From Fidelibacterota bacterium REDSEA-S14_B6 (GTDB taxonomy: Bacteria > Fidelibacterota > Marinisomatia > Marinisomatales > S15-B10): a stretch of 8,834 nt of DNA. A program made the position numbers and the translations under genes. Position 1 is the stretch's first letter; each line of letters starts with the position of its first letter. The stretch lies in contig LUOC01000084.1 in assembly GCA_001626655.1 (NCBI GenBank), positions 1 through 8,834 on the forward strand, read 5' to 3'. The notes beneath the pieces are model-generated. The model did not search any database and was not told the DNA's origin. It saw nothing but the letters and a program-made list of their open reading frames with translations. Below, piece after piece: positions 1 to 6,951 of the stretch.

Positions 1-1134
1 GATCTAAGTCTCGGAGAAGTCCACTACCTCCGACTCAGCGCCGCCAATGTGTTTGGAGAGAGTCGGCCAACAGAACTGCTCGGGGCAGTGCCGTCGACTT
101 CTGGCGCGCACATTTTGGTTGTCAACGGCTTCGACCGGACGGACGGGACTGACAATACGAGGGACTTCGTCAGGCAGCACGGTTCGTCAATCTCCGCTGT
201 CGGGTATCCCTTCGACGCGGCCAGCAACGAGAGTGTGGAATCCGGGAGCATTGATCTCATCGACTACTGGGCGGTCGACTGGCTATTGGGAGAAGAAGGG
301 ACGGCCACAAACAGCTTCACGGCGGCAGAGCAGTCGATGGTGAAGTCGTTCTTGGAAAATGGCGGTAACCTGTTTGTTTCGGGGTCGGAGATCGGTTACG
401 ATCTTGTGGCCAAAGGGAGTGCTTCTGACAGCATTTTCTATGCCGACTACCTGAAGTCGCACTACATATCCGACGCGGCTGGGGGAAGGCAAGGCGTGTA
501 CGAAGCGACCGGAACAGACGGCGGCATCTTCTCCGGACTGACTGAAGTCATGTTCGACGACGGCAGTCAGGGCACTTACGACGTGGACTGGCCGGACGGC
601 ATCAAGCCTGCCGACGGGGCGGTGGTCAACTTGAAATACAGAAATGTCGACTTCGATTCCCGTGGCGGGGCCGGCATTCAGTTCAGGGGGACGTTCGGAA
701 GTGGCCGGACCAAGGGGGCTGTGATTCATTTGGCTATACCATTGGAGACCATCTATCCCAACGACGTCCGTGATGAAGCGATGAAAAGAGTGTTCAACTT
801 CTTCGGCTCGCCGCTGTCGGTTACCGATTTGGCGCCTCTGCCTGAAGATCCATCCATACAGACCATCTACCCCAATCCCAGCAATTCCCAGATTACGATC
901 CTCCTCGATCTGCCTGTCAACAGTTCTGGATCTTCCTTTCGACTTCAGATTGTTGATCTCCTCGGCCGGACTGTCTGGGAGCGGCGGATAAGTACGAACA
1001 GAGGCGGCGGCCCCGCCACAATAGTCTGGAACGGTCTCACCTCCACCGACCGCGCTGCATCCTCCGGCATTTACACAGCGGTGTTATCGTGGAGCGGTGG
1101 CGTCTCAAGTCACCGATTCGTTCTGCTTAAGTGA
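1..1134 (+). CDS. Secreted protein, C-terminal part: FN3 end, alpha/beta domain, T9SS type A sorting domain (5' partial)
   Basis: The reading frame is open from base 1, so this is the last 377 codons of a longer gene. Residues before about 32 (YLRLSAANVFGES) look like the last strands of a fibronectin type III domain. Residues about 37-270 form an alpha/beta domain starting ILVVNGFDR and containing a GGNLFVSGSEI strand-turn. Similar domains, resembling glutamine-amidotransferase or flavodoxin folds, occur in exported FN3 proteins annotated as xanthan lyase or N-acetylmuramoyl-L-alanine amidase in FCB bacteria (recollection, not searched). The last 90 residues are a Por/T9SS type A sorting domain with YPNPSN, an LLGR turn and a SSGIYTAVL strand, so the protein should cross the outer membrane by type IX secretion. 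The enzymatic domain, if there is one, lies upstream of the window. A GTG at 49 is inside the FN3 and is not the start. The stop overlaps the GTG of threonine synthase. Confidence 0.85.
   Translation, partial: DLSLGEVHYLRLSAANVFGESRPTELLGAVPSTSGAHILVVNGFDRTDGTDNTRDFVRQHGSSISAVGYPFDAASNESVESGSIDLIDYWAVDWLLGEEGTATNSFTAAEQSMVKSFLENGGNLFVSGSEIGYDLVAKGSASDSIFYADYLKSHYISDAAGGRQGVYEATGTDGGIFSGLTEVMFDDGSQGTYDVDWPDGIKPADGAVVNLKYRNVDFDSRGGAGIQFRGTFGSGRTKGAVIHLAIPLETIYPNDVRDEAMKRVFNFFGSPLSVTDLAPLPEDPSIQTIYPNPSNSQITILLDLPVNSSGSSFRLQIVDLLGRTVWERRISTNRGGGPATIVWNGLTSTDRAASSGIYTAVLSWSGGVSSHRFVLLK
862..1131 (+). other. T9SS (Por) C-terminal sorting domain coding segment
   Basis: This segment encodes the terminal beta-sandwich recognised by type IX secretion. 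It contains the YPNPSN entry motif from base 868, a hydrophobic strand (ITILLDLPV), an LQIVDLLGRTVWE segment, a W-N-G turn, and the final SGIYTAVLSW and HRFVLLK strands. All are hallmarks of the type A sorting family (TIGR04183-like). It is the best taxonomic marker in the window because T9SS is largely confined to Bacteroidetes and related FCB phyla. Confidence 0.85.
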
Positions 1135-2507
1135 GGAGGCGACCGATCTCTCGTATTCGATACATCAGCACGAACCGCCACCTTTCCGGATCAGGTGCCG
1201 GCGGGGAGGTGTCGTTTCAACGAGCGCTATTTGAAGGGCTTGCCCCTGACGGCGGCCTCTATATGCCGAACTCCCTCCCCACCCTAGAAAGGGGCGAGAT
1301 TGATGCACTAGAAGGTCTCTCATACCCCGAAGTCGCGTTCCGAATTCTCAGCAAGTATCTTGGGGACGAACTGACGGAGGAAGTGTTGGGAGAGATCTGT
1401 TCCTCGGCGTACGATTTTCCTGTTCCGATGGAAGCTCTCGACGAAGAAACTTCCCTTCTCTACCTCGACCGGGGGCCAACAGCCTCCTTCAAGGATTTCG
1501 CGGCACGGTTCATGTCCCGGACCATGAGTGCGATGAAAAAATATGATGAACTGACGACCGTCCTTGTGGCCACCAGCGGCGACACGGGAAGCGCGGTTGG
1601 GGAAGCGTTCCGGGGTGTGGACGGTTTTCGTGTGGTCATTCTCTACCCTGCTCGGGAGGTCTCCGAGATACAGCGGGATCAACTTGAAAGGATCGGTGAG
1701 AACGTCCGGACACTCCGAATCGACGGCCAGTTTGATGACTGTCAAAAATTGGTAAAAGAGGCGTTCCTCGATCGAGGGCTCGCCTCTCTCAAACTCACTT
1801 CCTCCAATTCTATCAATGTGGGGAGAATCCTGCCGCAAATAGTCTATTACTTCTACGCTTGGGCGAACGTCTGCACGGCGGAAGAGCCTCTCGCTTTTTC
1901 GGTCCCTTCCGGCAATTTTGGGAACTCCCTCGGCTGTGAGCTCGCCCGGCGGATGGGACTGCCCGTCAGGAAACTGGTCCTCGCCGTAAACGAGAATGAC
2001 GAATTTCCTGAGTTTCTCTCCTCCGGAGAATATGTTCCTCTTTCGCCTTCACGTCAATGCATTTCGAACGCCATGAATGTGGGGAACCCAAGCAACCTCG
2101 CCCGATACTTCGATCTGTACGGCGGTCACCTCCTCCCCAACGGCACCGTGAAGCGGGCGCCTGATCTGTCCGCCATGAGGAAGCATCTTTGGTCTGTCTC
2201 CATCTCTGACGAGGAGACACGGCGGACAATCGACCAAACTTATACAGAACACAATACGATTCTCGATCCTCACGGCGCGGTGGGCGTGACGGCAGTTCGA
2301 CGATTCCGGGAAGAAGGTTTTGAAGGTAAAGCGGTCGTTCTGGTGACGGCCCATCCGGGGAAGTTCCCGGAGACGGTCTCGACAATTCTTGGAGAGAACG
2401 TCGAAGCGCCGCCGTTTCTTGCACACATCGTGGAGCGCTCCCCTTCCGTGGAGAGATTGAGCTGCGATTATGAACAGTTTCGGACATATCTTCTCGATCA
2501 ACCATGA
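1131..2507 (+). CDS. thrC: Threonine synthase
   Basis: PLP enzyme that converts O-phospho-L-homoserine to L-threonine and phosphate in the cytoplasm. An N-terminal domain (YISTNRH, VSFQRALFEGLAPDGGLYMP) is followed by the PLP-binding motif PTASFKDFAARF with Schiff-base Lys121, the ATSGDTGSA loop near 147-155, the phosphate-binding SVPSGNFGN segment near 258-265, NVGNPSN, ILDPHGAVG and TAHPGKFPE. These are the signatures of the E. coli/yeast-type threonine synthase. The 458-residue length is close to the family norm. The GTG at 1131 overlaps the upstream stop by 4 bases. A strong AGGAGG sits just downstream at 1134-1139, and homology would place the N-terminus near ATT 1155, so the first eight residues are doubtful. 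The 3' end overlaps thrB by 4 bases. Confidence 0.95.
   Translation: MRRRPISRIRYISTNRHLSGSGAGGEVSFQRALFEGLAPDGGLYMPNSLPTLERGEIDALEGLSYPEVAFRILSKYLGDELTEEVLGEICSSAYDFPVPMEALDEETSLLYLDRGPTASFKDFAARFMSRTMSAMKKYDELTTVLVATSGDTGSAVGEAFRGVDGFRVVILYPAREVSEIQRDQLERIGENVRTLRIDGQFDDCQKLVKEAFLDRGLASLKLTSSNSINVGRILPQIVYYFYAWANVCTAEEPLAFSVPSGNFGNSLGCELARRMGLPVRKLVLAVNENDEFPEFLSSGEYVPLSPSRQCISNAMNVGNPSNLARYFDLYGGHLLPNGTVKRAPDLSAMRKHLWSVSISDEETRRTIDQTYTEHNTILDPHGAVGVTAVRRFREEGFEGKAVVLVTAHPGKFPETVSTILGENVEAPPFLAHIVERSPSVERLSCDYEQFRTYLLDQP
1134..1139 (+). promoter_or_regulatory. Shine-Dalgarno-like AGGAGG inside the assigned thrC 5' end
   Basis: A perfect AGGAGG lies immediately 3' of the GTG that opens the thrC frame. 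It is 6 bases before an in-frame ATC (1146) and 15 before an in-frame ATT (1155), where homologous proteins would start (RYISTN). There is no ATG, GTG or TTG at a usable distance downstream. Either the motif is incidental Arg-Arg coding sequence and GTG 1131 is used by coupling, or a rare ATC or ATT start is used. Confidence 0.4.
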
Positions 2508-3424
2508 GCTGGATTAAAGTATTCGCCCCTGCCACCGTTGCCAATGTGGGACCGGGTTTCGACGTCTTAGGAATGGCGGTCGAAGGGTGGGGAGACACGG
2601 TGAAAGCGAGGCGGACCCAGAGCGGTATCTCCATTACCGAGATCATTTCCGATCACCCTCTTCCGGATAATGTGGATGCCAATACTGCATCCATCGCTGC
2701 CCGCGAGGTGCTGAATCAGCTCGGAAACTCTGGCGGCATCGAGCTTCAGATTAAGAAAGGGCTTCCGGGGGGATCGGGCCTCGGCTCCAGCGCCGCCTCG
2801 GCTGCGGCGGGGGCTTTTGCCGCCAACTTCCTCTATGGGAGCCGGTTGAGTTCGGTGGAGCTCATCGATGCCGCAGTGAAGGCTGAGGAGGCTGTCGCCG
2901 CCCGCCATGCGGACAACACGGCGCCTTCATTGTTGGGAGGAGCGGTCCTTGTTCAGTCTGTCTCCCCCGTAAGAATCGTTGAACTGGGGGCGATTGCATC
3001 TCTCAAACTCATTCTGGTGACGCCAGAGATTGAAGTGTTTACGAAAGAGGCACGAAAGCTGTTGCCGGACAGAATCTCTTTAAAGCATACGGTGACCGCC
3101 ATGGCCAACAGCTCGGCGGTGACAGCAGCATTCCTTAAGAACGATTACGATCTGCTGGTGAGTGGTTTGGAGGACGTTATCGCTGAACCGAGACGGAAGA
3201 AACTGATTCCCAGTTTCGATAACGTGAAACAGGCGGCGTTGAAAGTCGGCGCAGACGGACTCGTCATCTCGGGATCGGGACCGACCCTTTGCGCTTTCTC
3301 CAACGGAACGGTTAAACAGGGAGAAACAATTAGGAGTGCAATGGTAAAGGAATTCGAAAAAGGTGGTTTCCAATGCCAGTCTATAGTAAGTCGGATTGAT
3401 CGCACCGGTACCCGGATTTTTTGA
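2504..3424 (+). CDS. thrB: Homoserine kinase
   Basis: GHMP-superfamily kinase that phosphorylates L-homoserine with ATP to O-phospho-L-homoserine, the substrate of the adjacent threonine synthase. Visible motifs are the N-terminal VFAPATVANVGPGFDVLGMAV, the ATP-binding GLPGGSGLGSSAAS (residues 86-99), RHADNTAPSLLGG near 134-146, and the C-terminal glycine motif VISGSGPTLCAF (254-265). The length of 306 residues is normal for ThrB. ATG 2504 overlaps the thrC stop (ATGA), and I see no separate Shine-Dalgarno, which points to translational coupling. The order is thrC-thrB, and no aspartokinase/homoserine dehydrogenase gene is adjacent within the window. After its stop the plus-strand genes end and the convergent minus-strand operon begins. 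Confidence 0.95.
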   Translation: MSWIKVFAPATVANVGPGFDVLGMAVEGWGDTVKARRTQSGISITEIISDHPLPDNVDANTASIAAREVLNQLGNSGGIELQIKKGLPGGSGLGSSAASAAAGAFAANFLYGSRLSSVELIDAAVKAEEAVAARHADNTAPSLLGGAVLVQSVSPVRIVELGAIASLKLILVTPEIEVFTKEARKLLPDRISLKHTVTAMANSSAVTAAFLKNDYDLLVSGLEDVIAEPRRKKLIPSFDNVKQAALKVGADGLVISGSGPTLCAFSNGTVKQGETIRSAMVKEFEKGGFQCQSIVSRIDRTGTRIF

Positions 3425-3532
3425 AGCGAAAACTAATCTTCTAGTTTATGCTAGCCAACTTTGCCCGTCAGAGTGCTTTTATGTCTTTTGAGAAAGAGAA
3501 GAATGTAGAGTTTTGATAAGATAATGATCTTC
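3425..3532. other. Convergent intergenic gap
   Basis: This 108-base, AT-rich gap lies between the ends of thrB (plus) and the D-aminoacylase-like gene (minus). It holds two short inverted repeats: AAACTA/TAGTTT at 3430-3435 and 3442-3447 with a 6-base loop, and AAGAT/ATCTT at 3518-3522 and 3527-3531. Both stems are short and AT-rich and neither is followed by a clean T tract, so a bidirectional terminator is expected by position but not convincingly seen. I see no gene in it. Confidence 0.4.
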
Positions 3533-5134
3533 TCACTCACTATTGGCCAGCTGGCCTGGACGCACTTCAGTTCGATTATCACCATCAAGAACAATCTGTC
3601 CGTTCACTATAACAGCATCCACTCCAGAGGGATATGCCTGAGGATGATGGTCAGTGGTATTGTCCTTCAGCCGGTGCATATCTAAAATAACTACGTCTGC
3701 GGCAGCTCCTTCGGTAAGATGACCGCGATTAACAAGGCCCGCACAGGTGGCAGGCAGAGATGTCATCTTTCGGATCGCCTCTTCTAGCTGAAACATACTG
3801 GTGCCGATTACATATTCTTCGATGAATCGAATGGTATATCCATAGCTTGACCTGTTCATCGTGAAATTTGATAGAGGTCCATCTATGGCCGTGATCACTC
3901 CATCACTTTCGATAGAACAGAAAGGATCCTGAATTAGTTGATCGAGTTCAGTCTGTGTAGCAAATATATGCCTTAACATCACGTTGTAGAAATCATCACC
4001 GTCATCAAGTACAACCTTGAAGACACCTTCTACGGGCTCGCAGTCCAGCACATCGGCTATTTCGATAAAGTTCAGACCCACCAGTTCAGGATGGGCGATT
4101 GAAGAGGAGAGGTAGAATTTCTCAAGACCCCCGAGGCGAAGAAGATAATTAGTTGGATCGGAAAAATGATTCATGCACTTCTCTAGTGTCTTTGGTGACT
4201 CTAGGCGCTTAAGCACTTCCTTCCTGTCTCCTTCATAGACCCACGGTGGCAGTAGTGCAACCACCATCCCCGGTCCCCAGGTGTCGGGAAAAGTGTCAAT
4301 CCCCACTGTCAAACCTTCCTTTTCCCGAGCATCTTCCACCATTTCAAGAACAAGATCGAACGTCCCCTTACGTGCGTACGGCCGGGGTGCAAAGTGGGAC
4401 AATTGTCCTGGAAGTCCCGCTTTGCGACAGACATTTAATGCCTCCTCAACCGCGGATTCGAACATTTCCCCTCTGTTCCGGATGTGGCTAGCATAAATAC
4501 CCCCGTGCTTTGCTGCAACTGAAGCCAAGGCAACAAGTTCATCCTCATCGGCGTACATTCCGGGGGAATATTCCAACCCGGTGGAAAATCCGATGGCACC
4601 GGCTTGCATTGCCTCATCAAGAAGAGATTTCATCTGCTCTAACTGATTATGCGTTGGCTCGGCTGTAGACTGCCCCATAACGGAGAGTCTTACTGAGCCA
4701 TGCGGGACCAAAGGTGACACATTAGTGGAGAGTCCTGGGGAGATTAAAGCATTCAGATATTCACCAAAGCTTCCCCAGGAAAAATCGACGTTCCAACTTT
4801 CACTAAATCCAGCTGTGTTACGTTTGGCGAGATCAGGGTCAGTTGCTGGGGCGGGACCGTGACCACAATTGCCTGTTACCAATGTGGTAATACCTTGCCG
4901 GATGGCACTCTCATTTCGTCGATCCGCCATGAGTGAAAAATCGGCATGACTGTGTATATCGATAAATCCGGGACAGACTATCTTCCCCGCAGCATCCCAT
5001 TCTGTGATTCCCTTGAGATCCGATGTGCTCGCCACGGATACAACAGCGCCATTATTGATTACCACATCAGCCAACTGGGCTGGATTCCCTGTGCCATCCA
5101 CCACTTTCCCACCCCTTATGATAAGATCAATCAT
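3533..5134 (-). CDS. N-acyl-D-amino-acid deacylase (D-aminoacylase)-like amidohydrolase
   Basis: Metal-dependent amidohydrolase with a urease-type TIM barrel, of the family that hydrolyses N-acyl-D-amino acids to a D-amino acid and an acid. Visible features are the N-terminal beta-sandwich strand (LIIRGGKVVDGTG), GFIDIHSHAD with metal-ligand His61/His63, the family-diagnostic TGNCG with Cys90, HGSVRLSVMG, GLEYSPGMYADEDEL, YASHIRNRG with His217, QLSHF with His247, ESDG with Asp411, and the closing LTEGAAADVVILD sandwich return. The 533-residue length fits the family. The usual HPR..GTF.R stretch after the SDG aspartate is replaced by NRSSYGYTIR (427-436), so substrate specificity may differ. 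There is no signal peptide, so it should be cytoplasmic. ATG 5134 overlaps the end of the PLP lyase gene by 8 bases. It is the last gene of the minus-strand operon. Confidence 0.88.
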   Translation of the reverse strand: MIDLIIRGGKVVDGTGNPAQLADVVINNGAVVSVASTSDLKGITEWDAAGKIVCPGFIDIHSHADFSLMADRRNESAIRQGITTLVTGNCGHGPAPATDPDLAKRNTAGFSESWNVDFSWGSFGEYLNALISPGLSTNVSPLVPHGSVRLSVMGQSTAEPTHNQLEQMKSLLDEAMQAGAIGFSTGLEYSPGMYADEDELVALASVAAKHGGIYASHIRNRGEMFESAVEEALNVCRKAGLPGQLSHFAPRPYARKGTFDLVLEMVEDAREKEGLTVGIDTFPDTWGPGMVVALLPPWVYEGDRKEVLKRLESPKTLEKCMNHFSDPTNYLLRLGGLEKFYLSSSIAHPELVGLNFIEIADVLDCEPVEGVFKVVLDDGDDFYNVMLRHIFATQTELDQLIQDPFCSIESDGVITAIDGPLSNFTMNRSSYGYTIRFIEEYVIGTSMFQLEEAIRKMTSLPATCAGLVNRGHLTEGAAADVVILDMHRLKDNTTDHHPQAYPSGVDAVIVNGQIVLDGDNRTEVRPGQLANSE

Positions 5135-6035
5135 TGTTTACTCTATTCTTGGGTATATAATCATTTAAGATTTCACACCTTAGTGATTTGTCAATATTAC
5201 TCCCGGAGGCGATTAGGCAAACGGTTTTCCCTCTTAAGTTCTTTCTCAACTTAAGTGCGCCAGCAAGAGCGGCGGCTCCTGCACCTTCTAAAATAACTCC
5301 AGAAATCGAATAAAGATTCCCCATGGCAATCTTGATTTGCCGCTCGGTAACCAGAACCATCTCGTCCACCACTTCCATCATCAGTTCCACAGCTTCGGGG
5401 ATAGCGACTCTTACTGCAATTCCAGAGGCAAATGTACGGCAACTCTTTGTATTGATAGGTTTTTTCTGTTGATATGAATAGGTCATGCACGGTGCTGCTT
5501 CGGACTGGACACCAATAATCTTAACTGAAGGCGCCATCTTCTTAATCGCAGTACCAATACCACCGATAAGTGAACCATTTCCTACAGGAACAACCACAGC
5601 ATCAATACTATTCCCAAGTTGCTCAGAAATTTCAAATCCAATAGTGGAAGTTCCCGCCACGATCTGAGGTACCGCGCCATCCTCAATAAATAAATGCCCC
5701 GCCGGTAAGGACGCGCCTTGAGGAACAACCACAGTAATTGGAAGATCAAACTCCTGACAGGCATACGCCATAGCGGAACCATGATTTCCGGTAGAGGCGG
5801 TGACAACTCTTTCCACCTCTCGAGTCCGTTTGAGACTATTGACAAGTGTTAATGCTCCTCGAGCCTTGAATGAGTTCACCGGCGAAACGTATTCGTGTTT
5901 CATAAACACAGTCGTTCCGACCAATCCGCTCAATCCATTTTCCGGCTTTAATGGTGTTTTCGGAAGAAACTGCTGTACTAGCTTCAAAGAAGCCTCCGTT
6001 TCGGAGAATGTGGGTAGCAGGCTCACTTCAGCCAT
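5127..6035 (-). CDS. Fold-type II PLP lyase, serine/threonine dehydratase family, with shortened middle
   Basis: Expected to deaminate serine, threonine or a related hydroxy-amino acid to a 2-oxo acid plus ammonia, or to act as a serine-racemase-like enzyme. Visible features are TPLKPENGLS near 27-36, the PLP lysine in VNSFKARGA (Lys57), STGNHGSAMAYA (81-92), the phosphate-cradling PVGNGSLIGG in place of the usual glycine-rich loop (150-159), ASGIAVR, LEGAGAAALAGAL, and SGSNID near the C-terminus where the cofactor ring nitrogen is contacted. Between VVPQGAS (to 109) and GHLFIEDGAVPQIVAGTSTIG (from 113) only three residues remain, where human serine racemase has 36. The helix-strand unit with the KxxA...GAxV pattern is absent, so activity is uncertain. 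Length is 302 against a usual 315-330. The gene overlaps both neighbours by 8 bases. Confidence 0.88.
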   Translation of the reverse strand: MAEVSLLPTFSETEASLKLVQQFLPKTPLKPENGLSGLVGTTVFMKHEYVSPVNSFKARGALTLVNSLKRTREVERVVTASTGNHGSAMAYACQEFDLPITVVVPQGASLPAGHLFIEDGAVPQIVAGTSTIGFEISEQLGNSIDAVVVPVGNGSLIGGIGTAIKKMAPSVKIIGVQSEAAPCMTYSYQQKKPINTKSCRTFASGIAVRVAIPEAVELMMEVVDEMVLVTERQIKIAMGNLYSISGVILEGAGAAALAGALKLRKNLRGKTVCLIASGSNIDKSLRCEILNDYIPKNRVNND

Positions 6036-6951
6036 TTCGGAGATAGGTTTTGTAGAAATCAGTCTGTTTCTCCAATATCGCTTTGGCCTTGATTAGGCGG
6101 TTTTCATCGTTTTTAAATAGGGCAAATTCAAAAGGACGTTGAATTGAGGCGGCACCTGTTTCCCCATCTTTTCTGAGCGCCACAAATCCTACCTGAAAAT
6201 CGGCATCTCCACCGTGGCGATCGATTATCCTCCGAAGTGTGTGTTCACATGCCTCTTGGGGTGACATTCCACCGCGCATCTTCTCCACGATAAGAAAGCT
6301 TCCACAAACGGAGATGATTTCTTTGCCGGCACCGGTTGCTGCAGCACCACCGACACCGTTATCCACATAGAGTCCCGCACCAATGATGGGAGAATCACCC
6401 ACACGGCCGTGAATTTTCCAAGCCTCACCGCTCGTTGTGCATGCACCAGCGAGATCACCTGATTGATCCATCGCGACAATGCCCAGTGTCTCATGAAGTG
6501 AATGCTCTCCTAACCACGCCGTGGGCTTCTCAGGGTCCTTCTTCCATTCAAGCCACCTATGCCTAGCCTCCTCTGAAAGTAGATTCTTTTCTTCAAATCC
6601 CATCTTGATAGCGAAACGTTTCGCTCCCTCTCCAACGATCATTGCGTGTTTTGTCTCTTCCATCACTTTTCGTGCCACTGCGGCAGCATGGACGACGCCC
6701 TCCATACCAGCAACTGAACCACTCCGTCCATCTGATCCTACAACAGCTGCGTCGAGAGTTACTGTCCCATCTTCATCGGGAAGCCCACCGTATCCTACAT
6801 CCATTACATCGGGGTCCTCTTCCGAAACCGCCGCCCCAGCAACCACCGCATCCAAGGCAGAACCTTTTTCGCTGAGAACTCGAGCAGCTACTTCGTTGGC
6901 TTTTTCGCCATGGTACCAGGTTGAAATGACAACAGGATTGATAGGATTCAT
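6028..6951 (-). CDS. Glycosylasparaginase / isoaspartyl peptidase-like Ntn hydrolase
   Basis: N-terminal nucleophile hydrolase of the glycosylasparaginase (N4-(beta-N-acetylglucosaminyl)-L-asparaginase) family, which cleaves the GlcNAc-Asn amide during glycopeptide breakdown. The proenzyme normally self-cleaves before a Thr that becomes the nucleophile. Visible features are GSALDAVVAGAAVSEEDP near 30-47, DVGYGGLPDEDGTVTLDAAVV, a MEGVVHAAAVARKVME helix, the cleavage region with Thr155, then TTSGEAWKIHGRVGDSPIIGAGLYVDN (Arg and Asp of the substrate pocket) and GGAAATGAGKEI. This pattern fits glycosylasparaginase better than plant-type asparaginase. The residue before Thr155 is Glu154, where Asp is usual. 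There is no signal peptide, unlike the periplasmic Flavobacterium enzyme. ATG 6951 overlaps the symporter stop by 4 bases, and the 3' end overlaps the lyase by 8. Confidence 0.9.
   Translation of the reverse strand: MNPINPVVISTWYHGEKANEVAARVLSEKGSALDAVVAGAAVSEEDPDVMDVGYGGLPDEDGTVTLDAAVVGSDGRSGSVAGMEGVVHAAAVARKVMEETKHAMIVGEGAKRFAIKMGFEEKNLLSEEARHRWLEWKKDPEKPTAWLGEHSLHETLGIVAMDQSGDLAGACTTSGEAWKIHGRVGDSPIIGAGLYVDNGVGGAAATGAGKEIISVCGSFLIVEKMRGGMSPQEACEHTLRRIIDRHGGDADFQVGFVALRKDGETGAASIQRPFEFALFKNDENRLIKAKAILEKQTDFYKTYLRNG

Noticed and set aside
1966..2646. 226-codon antisense ORF across thrC and thrB
   Set aside because: It lies opposite two well-conserved genes, has a composition typical of an antisense shadow (rich in Arg, Ser, Pro), and shows no recognisable domain.
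3430..3447. AAACTA/TAGTTT hairpin after thrB as a Rho-independent terminator
   Set aside because: The stem has only six pairs, is AT-rich, and has no following T tract. The location is right but the structure is too weak to call.
5673..5717. Two CGCGCC copies near the gap in the PLP lyase as deletion-mediating repeats
   Set aside because: Both copies are retained and neither sits at the junction (about 5700-5711). Recombination between them would have removed one copy and the sequence between.
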